Assembly: GCF_040702505.1 (NCBI RefSeq)
Contig: NZ_JBFBLC010000006.1
Location: 186,001 to 250,000, forward strand
DNA from: Terrabacter sp040702505
Lineage (GTDB): Bacteria; Actinomycetota; Actinomycetes; Actinomycetales; Dermatophilaceae
Reading direction: 5' to 3'
DNA length: 64,000 nt
A program made the translations under genes and the position numbers. This document shows, piece after piece, positions 1 through 8,618 of the stretch (positions are counted from its first letter, which is position 1; each line of letters begins with the position of its first letter). Below the pieces are notes generated by a model, which saw only the letters and a list, made by a program, of their open reading frames with translations, had not been told where the DNA came from and did not search any database.

Positions 1-449
1 CGCGGGTTGTTGAGCCGCTCGGGGCTCACGAGCAGCACGTCGACCTCGCCGCGCGCCAGCGCGCCGGACACCGCGCCCCACTCGTCGGCGTTGGTGGAGT
101 TGAGGGTGACGGCCTTGATGCCGGCGCGCTCGGCTGCAGCGATCTGGTCGCGCATCAGCGCCAGCAGCGGACTGACGATGACGGTGGGGCCCGCGCCCTC
201 GGCGCGGCGCAGCGCCGTCGCGACGAAGTACACAGCCGACTTGCCCCACCCGGTGCGCTGCACGACCAGCACGCGGCGGCGTCCCGCGACGAGCTCGTTG
301 ATCGCCTCGAGCTGGCCGTCGCGGAAGTCGATGTCGTCGCGTCCCACGAGTCGGCGGAGCGCGGTCGTCGCGCGCTCGTGCAGCCCGGGGTCGACGTCGC
401 CTACGGGGGCGACGGGGGCGACGGCAGGTGAGGTGGGGGTGGAGGGCAT
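1..449 (-). CDS. RecQ-family ATP-dependent DNA helicase, N-terminal part (runs off the left edge)
   Basis: Only the first 149 codons are inside the window; the gene reads leftwards from an ATG at 449. After a Pro/Ala/Val-rich start of about 20 residues there is FRDGQLEAI (residues 42-50, the RecQ motif 0 with its conserved Gln). The Walker A loop TGWGKS follows (66-71), then VIVSPLLALMRDQ (motif Ia) and LLVSPERL near the edge. RecQ helicases unwind DNA 3'-5' during recombination and repair. The catalytic DEAH box, helicase C domain and RQC region would lie outside the window, so full length and subfamily cannot be judged. It is divergent from the thioesterase gene at 572, with a 122-bp spacer between them. 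Confidence 0.85.
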   Translation of the reverse strand, partial: MPSTPTSPAVAPVAPVGDVDPGLHERATTALRRLVGRDDIDFRDGQLEAINELVAGRRRVLVVQRTGWGKSAVYFVATALRRAEGAGPTVIVSPLLALMRDQIAAAERAGIKAVTLNSTNADEWGAVSGALARGEVDVLLVSPERLNNP

Positions 450-571
450 GGGACCCAACGTACGCGGCCCCACCGACCGCACCGACCGGCATACGTCCTC
501 TGTGGACGACCCCGGCGGCCGGGGAGGGGGTGTGGACGACCACGGGCGGGCCGGGCTGCGAGGATGGCGCC

Positions 572-1102
572 ATGAGTGAGACCTCGGACGCCACCGGAAG
601 CCCGCAGGAGGACGGCAGCGCGCGGGTCGGCCCCTATGCCGCGCACGTGGCGCTGCGGTGGTCGGACATGGACGCCTACGCCCACATCAACAACGTGCAG
701 TTCCTGAGGCTGCTGGAGGACGCCCGTGTCATCGCCTTCCGCGACTGGTTCGACGGCGGGGGAGCGGGCGACAAGTCGCTGCTCGACGAGGGCGTGCTGG
801 TCTCGCGGCACGAGATCGAGTACCGCCGGCCCCTGGGCTTCCGGCACGCGCCCGTCGAGGTCCAGATGTGGGTCTCCCGCGTGGGCGGGGCAGGGTTCGA
901 CGTCGCCTACATCGTCACCGACCCGGACGGGATGGGCGATGTCGGCGGTGACAGCGAGCGACCCGTCTATGCCGTCGCGGAGACCGAGCTCGCCCTCTAC
1001 GACTTCTCGAGTGCCTCGCCGCGGCGCATGCGTCCCGAGGAGCGCGACGCGCTGCGGACACACGTCGGAGAGCCGGCCCCCTTCCGCAGGCGGCGCCGGT
1101 GA
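572..1102 (+). CDS. Acyl-CoA thioesterase, 4HBT hotdog family
   Basis: A 176-residue protein starting at the ATG at 572; upstream in-frame starts lie in non-conserved sequence. A variable head of about 25 residues precedes the hotdog signature LRWSDMDAYAHINNV, whose Asp and HIN residues match the 4-hydroxybenzoyl-CoA thioesterase class. The next segment, FLRLLEDARVIAF, forms the central hotdog helix, followed by the beta strands EIEYRRPLGF and VEVQMWVSRV. It probably hydrolyses an acyl-CoA thioester in the cytosol; the substrate cannot be read from sequence. The stop overlaps the next gene's GTG start as GTGA, so the two are translationally coupled. Family assignment is firm; substrate is unknown. 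Confidence 0.85.
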   Translation: MSETSDATGSPQEDGSARVGPYAAHVALRWSDMDAYAHINNVQFLRLLEDARVIAFRDWFDGGGAGDKSLLDEGVLVSRHEIEYRRPLGFRHAPVEVQMWVSRVGGAGFDVAYIVTDPDGMGDVGGDSERPVYAVAETELALYDFSSASPRRMRPEERDALRTHVGEPAPFRRRRR

Positions 1103-1737
1103 CCGGCACGGCGCACATCGACTTCGGTGACCCACGCGGGCTGGCGGACCTCGGCACCTTCCTCGCGCGTGCCGGCAGGGCCAACGCGGGCGGCGCTGTG
1201 CGCCTGCAGGTGGTCGGCGGGCTGCTCGTCGCGACGGTGGCGGTGATCGAGGGCAGCGGCCTGCTCGGCGAGGGCACGGTCCTCGGCATGCGCGTCGTCC
1301 GGGTGACGCAGGCCCAGCCCCTGGACACGACGGTCTCGTTCGCCTCCGTCAACGACCGGCTGGCCCATGAGGCCGAGGGTGCCGTGCTCAACGTGCCGCC
1401 GACGACCGTCCGCGCGCCGTGGAGCGGGCTGACACCGCCGCGCGACGGTTGGGAGCCCGTCGGTCAGCTCGACGGCGCGGAGGTGAACTCCATTGCGCGC
1501 GAAGGCATCTCGCAGGTCGCCGAAGGGACACCCGAAGGAGCCGGCAGCCAGGCGGTCGAGACGCTGCGCCGGCGGGTGTGGGCGCGGATGAGCGAGACCG
1601 TGCCTCCCGTGCCGGCCGGGCTCGCGTTCGGAGCCCATGTGCTGGGCTTCGCCGTGGCCGGCGAGCCGGCTTCGGTCGCAGCGCACGGGCGCTGGACCCG
1701 TCTGAGCACGTCACGAGGACACGTGCTGGCCCGCTGA
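1099..1737 (+). CDS. Uncharacterised protein coupled to the thioesterase gene
   Basis: A 212-residue soluble protein with a GTG start at 1099 inside the stop of the preceding gene (GTGA overlap). I do not recognise a characterised domain. It opens with ITFGD-like sequence (HIDFGDPRGLADLGTFLARA), has alternating hydrophobic beta-like segments (LQVVGGLLVATVAVI, VLGMRVVRV), and ends with FGAHVLGFAVAGEP. No signal peptide or membrane segment is visible. Codon use resembles the neighbours, and the tight coupling to a thioesterase suggests a shared acyl-CoA-related role. That suggestion is inference from context only. Confidence 0.7.
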   Translation: MTGTAHIDFGDPRGLADLGTFLARAGRANAGGAVRLQVVGGLLVATVAVIEGSGLLGEGTVLGMRVVRVTQAQPLDTTVSFASVNDRLAHEAEGAVLNVPPTTVRAPWSGLTPPRDGWEPVGQLDGAEVNSIAREGISQVAEGTPEGAGSQAVETLRRRVWARMSETVPPVPAGLAFGAHVLGFAVAGEPASVAAHGRWTRLSTSRGHVLAR

Positions 1738-1819
1738 ACCCATTGCGTATGCCGTCCGCCGGCGTGCGATGGATATGTGACCCCGGACGTCGGTCGAGTA
1801 GTGCGAGAAGAACGGGGAG

Positions 1820-2611
1820 TCAGCCTCGACCGGTCCAGGAACCCCGCGAGACGAGCACGTCCTTGAGGACGTCGATCCGGTCGCTCACCAGGCCGTCGAC
1901 GCCGAGGTCGAGCAGCCGGTGCATCTCGGCGGCGTCGTCGATCGTCCAGACGTGCACCTGCTTGCCGTAGCGGTGGGCTGCCGCCAGCAGGCGCGCGGTG
2001 ACCACCGGCACGGTGCGGCCACGGACCACGATCGACACCGGCACCTGGAACACGTCGGCGGGGGTGCGCAGCAGAGCGGTGAGCGCCCGTGGTGCGAAGC
2101 GGGCCAGTGCGGTGCCGACCTGTGCCGCTGCCGTCGTGACACGTCCTCGTGACAGCCGGCGGAACTCGGAGATGCTGCGCTGCGAGAAGGAGCCCACGCA
2201 GACCTGGTCGTGCAGCCCGCGCTCCTCGACCAGGCGCCACAGCGGCTCGGCCGTCCCCGGCGCCTTGAGGTCGATGTTGAGCCGCACGTCCGGCCACGCC
2301 TCGAGCACGTCGGTGAGAAGCGGCACGCGCTCACCGGTGCCGATCCGCGCCCGGGACACCTCGGCCCACGGGAGGTCGCGGATGTGTCCGCGCCGGTCGG
2401 TGACGCGGTCGAGGACGGTGTCGTGGAACGCGACAAGCCGCCCGTCGCGGGTGACGTGGACGTCGGTCTCGAGATGCGTGTAGCCCATCGCGATGGCGTT
2501 CCCGAAGGCTGTCATCGTGTTCTCGAGGCCGATGTTGGGCGGGTAGAGCGAGCCGCCACGGTGCGCCAGCGCCACCGGGGTCCGGTCGAGATAGGGCCGC
2601 GTCGTCACCAC
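1820..2611 (-). CDS. Glycerophosphodiester phosphodiesterase family protein
   Basis: A 263-residue protein; the start is GTG at 2611 (or the adjacent GTG at 2608), chosen because homology begins directly after with VALAHRGGSLYPPN. Motifs of the GDPD TIM barrel are in order: HRGG, GLENTMTAF (metal-binding Glu), LETDVHVTRDGRLVAFHD (Glu, Asp and catalytic His), LNIDLKAPG, and the C-terminal VHVWTIDDAAEMHRLLDLGVDGLVSD. It would hydrolyse deacylated phospholipids such as glycerophosphocholine to glycerol-3-phosphate and the alcohol. No signal peptide is visible, so it probably acts in the cytosol. It is transcribed away from the 1099 gene and lies 22 bp after the small-protein gene at 2634. Confidence 0.88.
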   Translation of the reverse strand: MVTTRPYLDRTPVALAHRGGSLYPPNIGLENTMTAFGNAIAMGYTHLETDVHVTRDGRLVAFHDTVLDRVTDRRGHIRDLPWAEVSRARIGTGERVPLLTDVLEAWPDVRLNIDLKAPGTAEPLWRLVEERGLHDQVCVGSFSQRSISEFRRLSRGRVTTAAAQVGTALARFAPRALTALLRTPADVFQVPVSIVVRGRTVPVVTARLLAAAHRYGKQVHVWTIDDAAEMHRLLDLGVDGLVSDRIDVLKDVLVSRGSWTGRG

Positions 2612-2633
2612 ATGCGCGAGCGTATCCGGCTCG

Positions 2634-3074
2634 TCAGCCCAGGTCCGGGAGGCGGTCCAGCGCCTCTGCCGCCACACGCCGCCCGAGCTCCGTGAGGTCG
2701 AACCAGACGAACTCGAATCGTGGGTCCACATCGCTGTCCGACCACAGTGCGGTCACCCGCGCCAGCTGGTCATCCACTGAGCCCGACCACGGTCGGTGCT
2801 CCTCGTCGACGATGTCGCCGGCGACAGCGTGGCCCTCCAGCAGCAGGCGACGAGCCAGGGCGACGGCCTCGGACCGGTACTGCTCCTCCGTCATGGGACC
2901 GTAGTAGCGGGCCAGGTCGAAGAAGTCGGCCGGCTGCAGCCAGTCGTCCAGGCCTCGACTCACCAGCAGGTCGTACACGGTGTCCGCATCGAGCCGAAGC
3001 TCAATGCTGCGCTGGTTCAGCCATGGGGGCTTCGAACGATCGCCAACGGCTTCTGCGTCCTGGGCTTCTGCCAC
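2634..3074 (-). CDS. Putative immunity-like protein, paralogue of the upstream gene
   Basis: A 146-residue acidic soluble protein. The GTG start at 3074 is chosen because AAGGAGAAGG lies just upstream on the minus strand; it places the start 58 bp inside the preceding gene. I know no named family for it. It is similar to the 3017-3451 product: both carry a YD-x-W/L helix near the start, then GHAVAGDIVDEEHRPW here versus GLVAAGDVTEGQFRAW there, a spaced Trp in a helix, and a closing L-T/A-x-x-G-x-x-V-A helix. Two tandem, diverged copies behind a large toxin-like gene fit duplicated immunity proteins. That role is inference. Confidence 0.65.
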   Translation of the reverse strand: MAEAQDAEAVGDRSKPPWLNQRSIELRLDADTVYDLLVSRGLDDWLQPADFFDLARYYGPMTEEQYRSEAVALARRLLLEGHAVAGDIVDEEHRPWSGSVDDQLARVTALWSDSDVDPRFEFVWFDLTELGRRVAAEALDRLPDLG

Positions 3075-3451
3075 GATTTGCCTTCTCCTTCGCGAGCCAG
3101 GACCTGAGCCACGACGCGGACTCCCTCGTCGGTGGGGGCGAGGGCTGCTACTTGAAAAGGCCAAAGCTCGGGATCCGAAGCGGCCTGCCACTCCTTGTCG
3201 ATCCGAGCAATCGCCTCTTCACGCGTGCAGTCCCATGCACGGAATTGCCCCTCGGTCACGTCCCCGGCTGCGACGAGGCCGTCACCAATGAGCCTGGCCA
3301 CGACCGTCATCGAGGCTGCGTGGAGGTCTGGAGAACCGACGTGGTTCAGCTCCCGAACCGTGGATCGAAGGTATCCCAGATCGATCCAGTCGTAGATCGT
3401 CGAGACGAGCAGCTCTTCTTCGACGGAACGCTGCGGCTCTTGCGGAGTCAC
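3017..3451 (-). CDS. Putative immunity protein of the toxin-like gene
   Basis: A 144-residue acidic soluble protein starting at GTG 3451, which overlaps the stop of the large toxin-like gene as GTGA, so the two are translationally coupled. It has no signal peptide or membrane segment and is mainly helical. Its core (IYDWIDLGYLRSTVREL, then GLVAAGDVTEGQFRAW) recurs in the next gene, making the two likely paralogues. Position directly after a large C-terminally variable secreted-toxin-like protein, small size and acidity fit a cognate immunity protein. The exact family is not recognised. The last 58 bp overlap the start of the following gene in another frame. Confidence 0.65.
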   Translation of the reverse strand: MTPQEPQRSVEEELLVSTIYDWIDLGYLRSTVRELNHVGSPDLHAASMTVVARLIGDGLVAAGDVTEGQFRAWDCTREEAIARIDKEWQAASDPELWPFQVAALAPTDEGVRVVAQVLAREGEGKSWQKPRTQKPLAIVRSPHG

Positions 3452-6200
3452 TGGATGTGGACCTTTCTGATCTGGTCGTCGGGATAGTGCACGTCGATCG
3501 TTGCACCACCACTGAGGGAGCGGGATCGCATGCCAACTCGAACGCCGTCAGCACGCTCGAACCAAACCCCGTCGTAGTGGGGCAGATCGCGAGCCATTGC
3601 TCCGTCGGTGAGCCGGTCGAACAGGGCATGCAGAGAACGCTGGTCGGGAACGGTGCGCACTCCTCGTGACTTGCCCTTGGGCAGCTCTTCGAGCTCCGGC
3701 AGGCGAACGCGTCGACCGTCTGTCACCGCGTGCCGATCCGGTGTTTCGCTGCGGTCCTTCAGGCGGTCCATCGCCGAGCTGCCAAGAGACTGCATTGTCT
3801 CGTCGCGGAAGGCCACCAATGCCGCTTCCCGCTCAGCTCGGCGCGCCTGGCGCAGCTGCTCGGCGGTGGGGAGGGTGGGCGCGCGTCGCGCGCCGGCAGC
3901 CAGGTTGGTGCCCACATCGGTGCGACCGCTGGTCAGGGCTGCGATGCGTGCCGCGAGCTCGGCGCGCCGGGAGTCGTTGCGCTCGGTCTGCGCCAGCTCC
4001 ACGTCCGAGCGGACGAGCGAGATCACCAGGTCGTCGGCGGCCGTTCGTGTCGTGCCGCCGTCGAGATAAATCTGCACCGTCGAGACCAGCCCCGCGACGT
4101 CGCCGCTGCGGATCGTCGCGATGACGTGCCCGGCCTCGGCGAGCCCCTGGAGTGCTGATCGGTTGAGGTCGTCCTGTCGATGTGCCAGCGCGACCAGCTC
4201 GGCCGACGCGGCCTGGTCGAAGAAGCCGATCCGGGTGACGTCACGCCGCCCGTCCCCGCCCGCCGCCACCGAGGCCCGGGTTGCCTGCAGCTCGTTGTCG
4301 ACGAGGCGCTCGTAGGCAGCGCCGGGGTCCTTGGCGTGCAGGCCCATGCCGGTGTCCGCGGCCAACGCGCCGACGATCCCCGTCAGCTCCGCGCTTTCGA
4401 GCCAGGGCTGCCTCCCGTCGGACGTCGCGGCGTAGTAGCGGACAGCTCCAGCGTCAGCCGAGTCAGGTTGGGACAGAGCGGCATCGACGTTCTCTCGCAT
4501 CGCCGACAGCCAGTCGGCGACCTCACCTTCCAGGGGAGCAGTGGCGTGCGTGTAGATCCGCGTGGTCGAGGCGTCTCGCATGGCATGGGCGCTCGTGCGC
4601 GACAGCTCGAGCATCACCCTGGTCCGTGTCTGCGCGGCGCCGGCGGACGCGTCGCTCGCGACGCTCGGCAGGAGACGGACGAGGTCGGCATCGGTGGCCA
4701 GGTGCAGGTCCGGATGGCTGGCGGTGCCGGTCGCCTCGACCGTGACCCACCGACGCACGAGGTGCTCACCGACCGTCAGGCGGTCGCCGCGCGAGTTCGC
4801 GAGCGCCCCTGCCGCGACCACCGAGTCGGGCAGCGGCTCTGCCAGCAGCGCCGCCTGCTCGTCCGGGTCGTCACCCACGTGGTCCAGCAGGACGTGGAGG
4901 GCGTCGCCGGTGCGCGACGCGTCGTCGAACCACGACGCGAAGACGTCGTTCCCATCGGCGCGGAGCGTCGTGCCGTGCTGCTGCCGCCCGTCCGGGTCTC
5001 GGGTCTCGGCGATCTCGGCCGTGGCCGCGCCCGCGGCGGCTCGCCGCGCCAGCCGAGCCGGCAGCCGACGGTCGTCGCCGCCGGCGCGCGCCCCGGACAA
5101 CAGCTGCCCCAGGAGCCAGGCGCCCGACGCCCGGCCGCCGTCACCGTCTCCGTGCACCTGTGCGACACCGGCAACGACGTCGTCCGACAGGAGCGCGGCG
5201 CCCGATGCGAGCTGGGCTCGGGTGCGCGGATCGGTGCCCACCGGAGCGGACGTGCTCGTCGCCGTCACCAGGAGTGAGCCGAACCCGCCGAGCAGCCGGC
5301 GGACGGCGTCGACGTGGGCACCGGATCCGTTCCGGGTCACGCCCGCTGCCACCAGCACCCGAGCCAGTCCGTCGGCTCCCAGCTCGGAGAGGAGGGCCTG
5401 TGCGTAGACCGGGTCGTGGGCTCGTGCCGCGACCCGCGCGGCGAGCTGGGCCACCTCCTCGTCGTCGACCGCCCCGCCAGTGGCCGCACTCGCCGCGACG
5501 GCCTGCCGTAGCAGTGTGCTGTCCGTCAGGGCAGCCTCGTGCGACGCGCGCACCGCGACGGCGCCGTCGGCGAACCAGAGGCCGCCCGTGACGGCTGAGC
5601 GCACCGCGGCACCGGTAGGCGTGACGCCGGACGGGTAGGTCTCGGCGGTCACGCCGACGACGAGCCCGGCGCAGCGTCGCCCGGACGCGCGCAACTCGTC
5701 GAGCACCTCCTCGTGGCTCCGGCTGAGCCGGGCGCGGCCGTACTCTTGCTCCGCTCGCGCTCGTTCGAGCCCCAACGCGCGCACGGAGCCGGTGGGGTCG
5801 GGCAGCGCGGCCAGCCGCAGGCTCGCGCGCGCCAGCTCCGCGTCAAGCTCGTCCCACTGGCGCTGCAGCGAGCGGACGCGCGCGGTCGCGAGCTCGAGCA
5901 CGGCTGCATACGTCCTCAGTGAGCGGGCGGTCGTCAAGAGCCCGTCCACCACCAGTCGGGAACGACGCCCCAGTTCGCTGCCTCGCAGCGTGCTGCAGTG
6001 GCCGCCGCCCCCGTCCACACGGCGCCGAGCCGGGCGGCGAGTGTGCCCTGCACCGTCGCGGTGGCCCCCGCCCGTGCTGCGGCGCGGTCCAGGGATCCCG
6101 CGGCCCTCCGCAGCGACTGCGCGTCACCCGAGGGCCGGGGGAGCGCGACCTCCCCCGGAATGACGGCTGCCGGGTTCCCGGCCTCCGGCGACCGGCTCAT
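3448..6200 (-). CDS. Polymorphic-toxin-like protein with WXG-type N-terminus; frame broken near 5970
   Basis: The N-terminal segment starts at ATG 6200 (ATGA overlap with the gene before it) and reads LRRAAGSLDRAAARAG then LGAVWTGAAATAARC, a WXG100-like helical hairpin with a WTG turn. This frame stops at 5934. A different frame, open from about 6018 to 3448, carries on seamlessly (GRRSRLVVDGLLTTARSLRTYAAVLE). One extra base in the C4 run at 5968-5971 would fuse them into one protein of about 917 residues. The long middle is Ala/Asp-rich and helical. The last 90 residues form a distinct compact module ending in GATIDVHYPDDQIRKVHIQ, which looks like a C-terminal toxin tip. Enzyme activity is unassigned. 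The break could be mutation, assembly error or recoding. Confidence 0.7.
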
Positions 6201-6550
6201 CGGGCGTCCGACGGCGCTGACAGGTTCGATCCCGACGGGCCGGCGGTGGCGACCTGGGCAAGGGCGCTGGTCACGAACAGATCGACCGACCGGGCCTCCA
6301 GCGTCGACCGGTCGAGTCGGTCGCCCAACGCGTTCGCCGCGTCGGCGACCGCGTCGAGGGCATACGCGTGAACGGCGCGGAAGCGCTCCAGCGCGAACCG
6401 GATGCCGTCGCCCTCGCGACCGGCGGCCGCCATCGCGGCCGCTGCCGCCGCCGCGACCGCCGACGCGCACTCACGCAGTTGGACCGGGTCCTCGGCGAGC
6501 GCGAGGCGCTCCCGGGACACCCCGTCGGTGTCGATGGAGTAGCGCGTCAT
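6197..6550 (-). CDS. Small WXG100-like (ESX-type) helical protein, first gene of the toxin-like operon
   Basis: A 117-residue protein starting at ATG 6550. It opens MTRYSIDTDGV, followed by two long Ala-rich amphipathic helices (about 20-45 and 50-85) separated by a Gly turn at GREGDG, the size and layout of type VII secretion partner proteins. A strict W-x-G is missing. Its stop overlaps the toxin-like gene's ATG as ATGA, so the pair is coupled, which suggests that it dimerises with or escorts the N-terminal hairpin of that protein. The opening resembles the actinobacterial DUF6507-type small proteins, but this is a weak memory-based match. Role is inferred from layout. Confidence 0.6.
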   Translation of the reverse strand: MTRYSIDTDGVSRERLALAEDPVQLRECASAVAAAAAAAMAAAGREGDGIRFALERFRAVHAYALDAVADAANALGDRLDRSTLEARSVDLFVTSALAQVATAGPSGSNLSAPSDAR

Positions 6551-6620
6551 GCCCCGACGCTAGGAGAGCCGGCGCCCAAGCATCGTCCGTCATCCACAGG
6601 CGTATCCCGTGCGCGTATGC

Positions 6621-6654
6621 GTGAAGCCCCCGTCCGGGTGGACGGGGGCTTCAC
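6621..6654 (-). terminator. Hairpin terminator after the alpha-glucosidase gene
   Basis: A perfect 15-bp inverted repeat (GTGAAGCCCCCGTCC at 6621-6635, its complement at 6640-6654) with a 4-nt GGGT loop lies 47 bp beyond the alpha-glucosidase stop. There is no T-run, which is usual for actinobacterial terminators. A GTATGC word directly abuts it. Confidence 0.75.
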
Positions 6655-6700
6655 GCGGGTGAGCAGTCCCAGACCGCTCGAATCCAGACCGCTCGAAAGG

Positions 6701-8500
6701 TCAGGACCAGCGGGCCCAGACCGTCGTGTCCGTGGGCACGAGGCCGTCCTCGAGCGGGCCGGAGGACACGATGACCTCAGCCCCCTCGGGAAGGGCCACG
6801 GACTCCGTGCCGAGGTTGGTCACGACCAGCACCCGGTCCCGTGAGGAGGCGCCGTTGGCCAGCGCGACGACGTCACCGGCATACCCCTCGACCCAGGTGA
6901 GCGAGCCCGTCCCGAGGGAGAGCTCACGACGGGCGGCGAGCAGGGAGCGGTAGAGCTCGAGGGTCGAGCCCGGCACGCCCTCCTGGCGGTCGACCGCGTA
7001 CTCCGCGTAGACCGACGGCTGCGGGAGCCACGTGTTCGCGCTCGGGCCGAAGCCGAGCGAGGGCCCCTCGGCGGACCACGGGATCGGGACCCGGCAGCCG
7101 TCCCGGCCGGTCTCGACGCCGTCGGTGCGCGCGAACGTCGGGTCCTGGCGGAACTGCGCCGGCATGTCGGTCGAGTCCGGAAGGCCGAGCTCCTCGCCCT
7201 GGTAGATGTACGCACCGCCGGGCAGCGCGAGCATGAGCGCCGTGGCGGCGCGGGCGCGACGCAGGCCGAGCGCGCGGTCGGGCTGCGGGTCCGTCGCCGA
7301 GATGCCGTTCATCCGCGGCGTCCCGGGCGCGTAGCCCAGCCGCGAGGCGTGACGCACGACGTCGTGGTTCGACAGCACCCACGTGGACGGCGCGCCGACC
7401 GAGTCCGCGGCGCGCAGCGACGAGGTGATGACCGCGCGCAGGTCCTCGGCCACCCACGAGGTGGTCAGGAAGTCGAAGTTGAACGCCTGGTGCATCTCGT
7501 CGGAGCGGACGTACTTGACGGCGCGCTCCTGCGGCTCGACCCAGGCCTCCGCGCAGAGGATGCGGTCGGGCGTGCCGTAGGACTCGAGGATCTTGCGCCA
7601 GGCGCGGTAGATCTCGTGGACGCCGTCCTGGTCCCACATCGGGCTGCGCTTCGTGTGGTCGATGCGCGGCGCCTCCTCCTGGCGGACCGTGGCGGTCGCG
7701 TCGTCGTCGGACTCGGCGTGCCCGAGCATGACGGTGCGCTCCTCCTCGGTGTCGGGCAGGCCCTGCTCCTTGATCAGGCCGTGGGCCACGTCGACGCGGA
7801 AGCCGTCGACGCCGCGGTCCAGCCAGAAACGGAGGATCGACTCGAACTCGGCGCGCACCTCCGGGTGCTCCCAGTTGAAGTCGGGCTGCTTGGGGTCGAA
7901 GAGGTGCAGGTACCACTGCCCCGGTGCGCCGTCGACCTCGGTGACCCGGGTCCAGGCGGCGCCGCCGAAGACGGACTGCCAGTTGTTGGGCGGCAGCTCG
8001 CCGTGCTCGCCGCGGCCCTCGCGGAACATGTAGCGGTCGCGCTCGGCGCTGCCGGGCCCGGCGGCGAGGGCGGCCTGGAACCAGGCGTGCTCGTCGGAGG
8101 AGTGGTTGGGCACCATGTCGACGATGACCTTGAGGCCGAGCTCGTGCGCGCGGGCGATCATCGCGTCGGCGTCGGCGAGCGAGCCGAAGATCGGGTCGAT
8201 GTCGCGGTAGTCGGCGACGTCGTAGCCCGCGTCGGCCTGCGGCGAGGTGTAGAACGGCGAGAGCCAGAGCGCGTCGACGCCGAGCGCCCGCAGGTGCGGC
8301 AGCCTCGCGGTGATGCCGGGCAGGTCGCCGATGCCGTCGCCGTCGCCGTCGGCCCAGGAGCGGGGGTAGATCTGGTAGATCACGGCCTGGCGCCACCAGG
8401 CGGCGTCGGGGCTGTCGGCGGCGTGCACGGCGGTCGCTTCCTCGCGGATCTGCGCGGCCTGCGCCGGGTCGTTCAAGGTCTGAGTTGCTGAGAGCGTCAC
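6701..8500 (-). CDS. GH13 alpha-glucosidase (oligo-1,6-glucosidase type)
   Basis: A 599-residue cytosolic enzyme. The start is GTG 8500; a TTG at 8536 would add 12 residues but lies too near the operator-like palindrome. Alpha-amylase family regions are in order: AVIYQIYPRSWADGDGDGIGDL, VDMVPNHSSDEHAWF, DGFRVDVAHGL with the Asp nucleophile, ILCAEAWV with the acid/base Glu, and LSNHDVVRH with the stabilising Asp. A C-terminal beta domain closes the protein. It would release glucose from malto- or isomalto-oligosaccharides (or trehalose/sucrose-like sugars; the exact GH13 subfamily is not decided by eye). It is a single-gene unit, probably controlled by a LacI-type regulator through the site at 8546, with a hairpin terminator downstream. 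Confidence 0.9.
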   Translation of the reverse strand: MTLSATQTLNDPAQAAQIREEATAVHAADSPDAAWWRQAVIYQIYPRSWADGDGDGIGDLPGITARLPHLRALGVDALWLSPFYTSPQADAGYDVADYRDIDPIFGSLADADAMIARAHELGLKVIVDMVPNHSSDEHAWFQAALAAGPGSAERDRYMFREGRGEHGELPPNNWQSVFGGAAWTRVTEVDGAPGQWYLHLFDPKQPDFNWEHPEVRAEFESILRFWLDRGVDGFRVDVAHGLIKEQGLPDTEEERTVMLGHAESDDDATATVRQEEAPRIDHTKRSPMWDQDGVHEIYRAWRKILESYGTPDRILCAEAWVEPQERAVKYVRSDEMHQAFNFDFLTTSWVAEDLRAVITSSLRAADSVGAPSTWVLSNHDVVRHASRLGYAPGTPRMNGISATDPQPDRALGLRRARAATALMLALPGGAYIYQGEELGLPDSTDMPAQFRQDPTFARTDGVETGRDGCRVPIPWSAEGPSLGFGPSANTWLPQPSVYAEYAVDRQEGVPGSTLELYRSLLAARRELSLGTGSLTWVEGYAGDVVALANGASSRDRVLVVTNLGTESVALPEGAEVIVSSGPLEDGLVPTDTTVWARWS

Positions 8501-8545
8501 GGGCCACCATCGTTCCTCATCGCGGCGAAAACTCAAAGCAAGTTC

Positions 8546-8559
8546 TGCAACTTCTTGCA
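8546..8559. promoter_or_regulatory. Probable LacI/MalR-type operator upstream of the alpha-glucosidase gene
   Basis: TGCAA-CTTC-TTGCA is a perfect inverted repeat with a 4-nt spacer, flanked by further half-sites (AGCAAG before, TGCGTTGCG after). It lies 46 bp upstream of the alpha-glucosidase start. CTTGCA-based palindromes are the known MalR-type operators of Streptomyces maltose genes. No regulator gene is nearby. Confidence 0.5.
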
Positions 8560-8618
8560 GTGCGTTGCGACAGTGCCCGTGCCGGACCTGGTCAGGAGGC
8601 CGCCGCTACCGTCGGGGC

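Noticed and set aside
2634..6550. A mobile element carrying the toxin-like operon
   Set aside because: No transposase, integrase, direct repeats or tRNA edge are visible, and base composition is like the neighbours.
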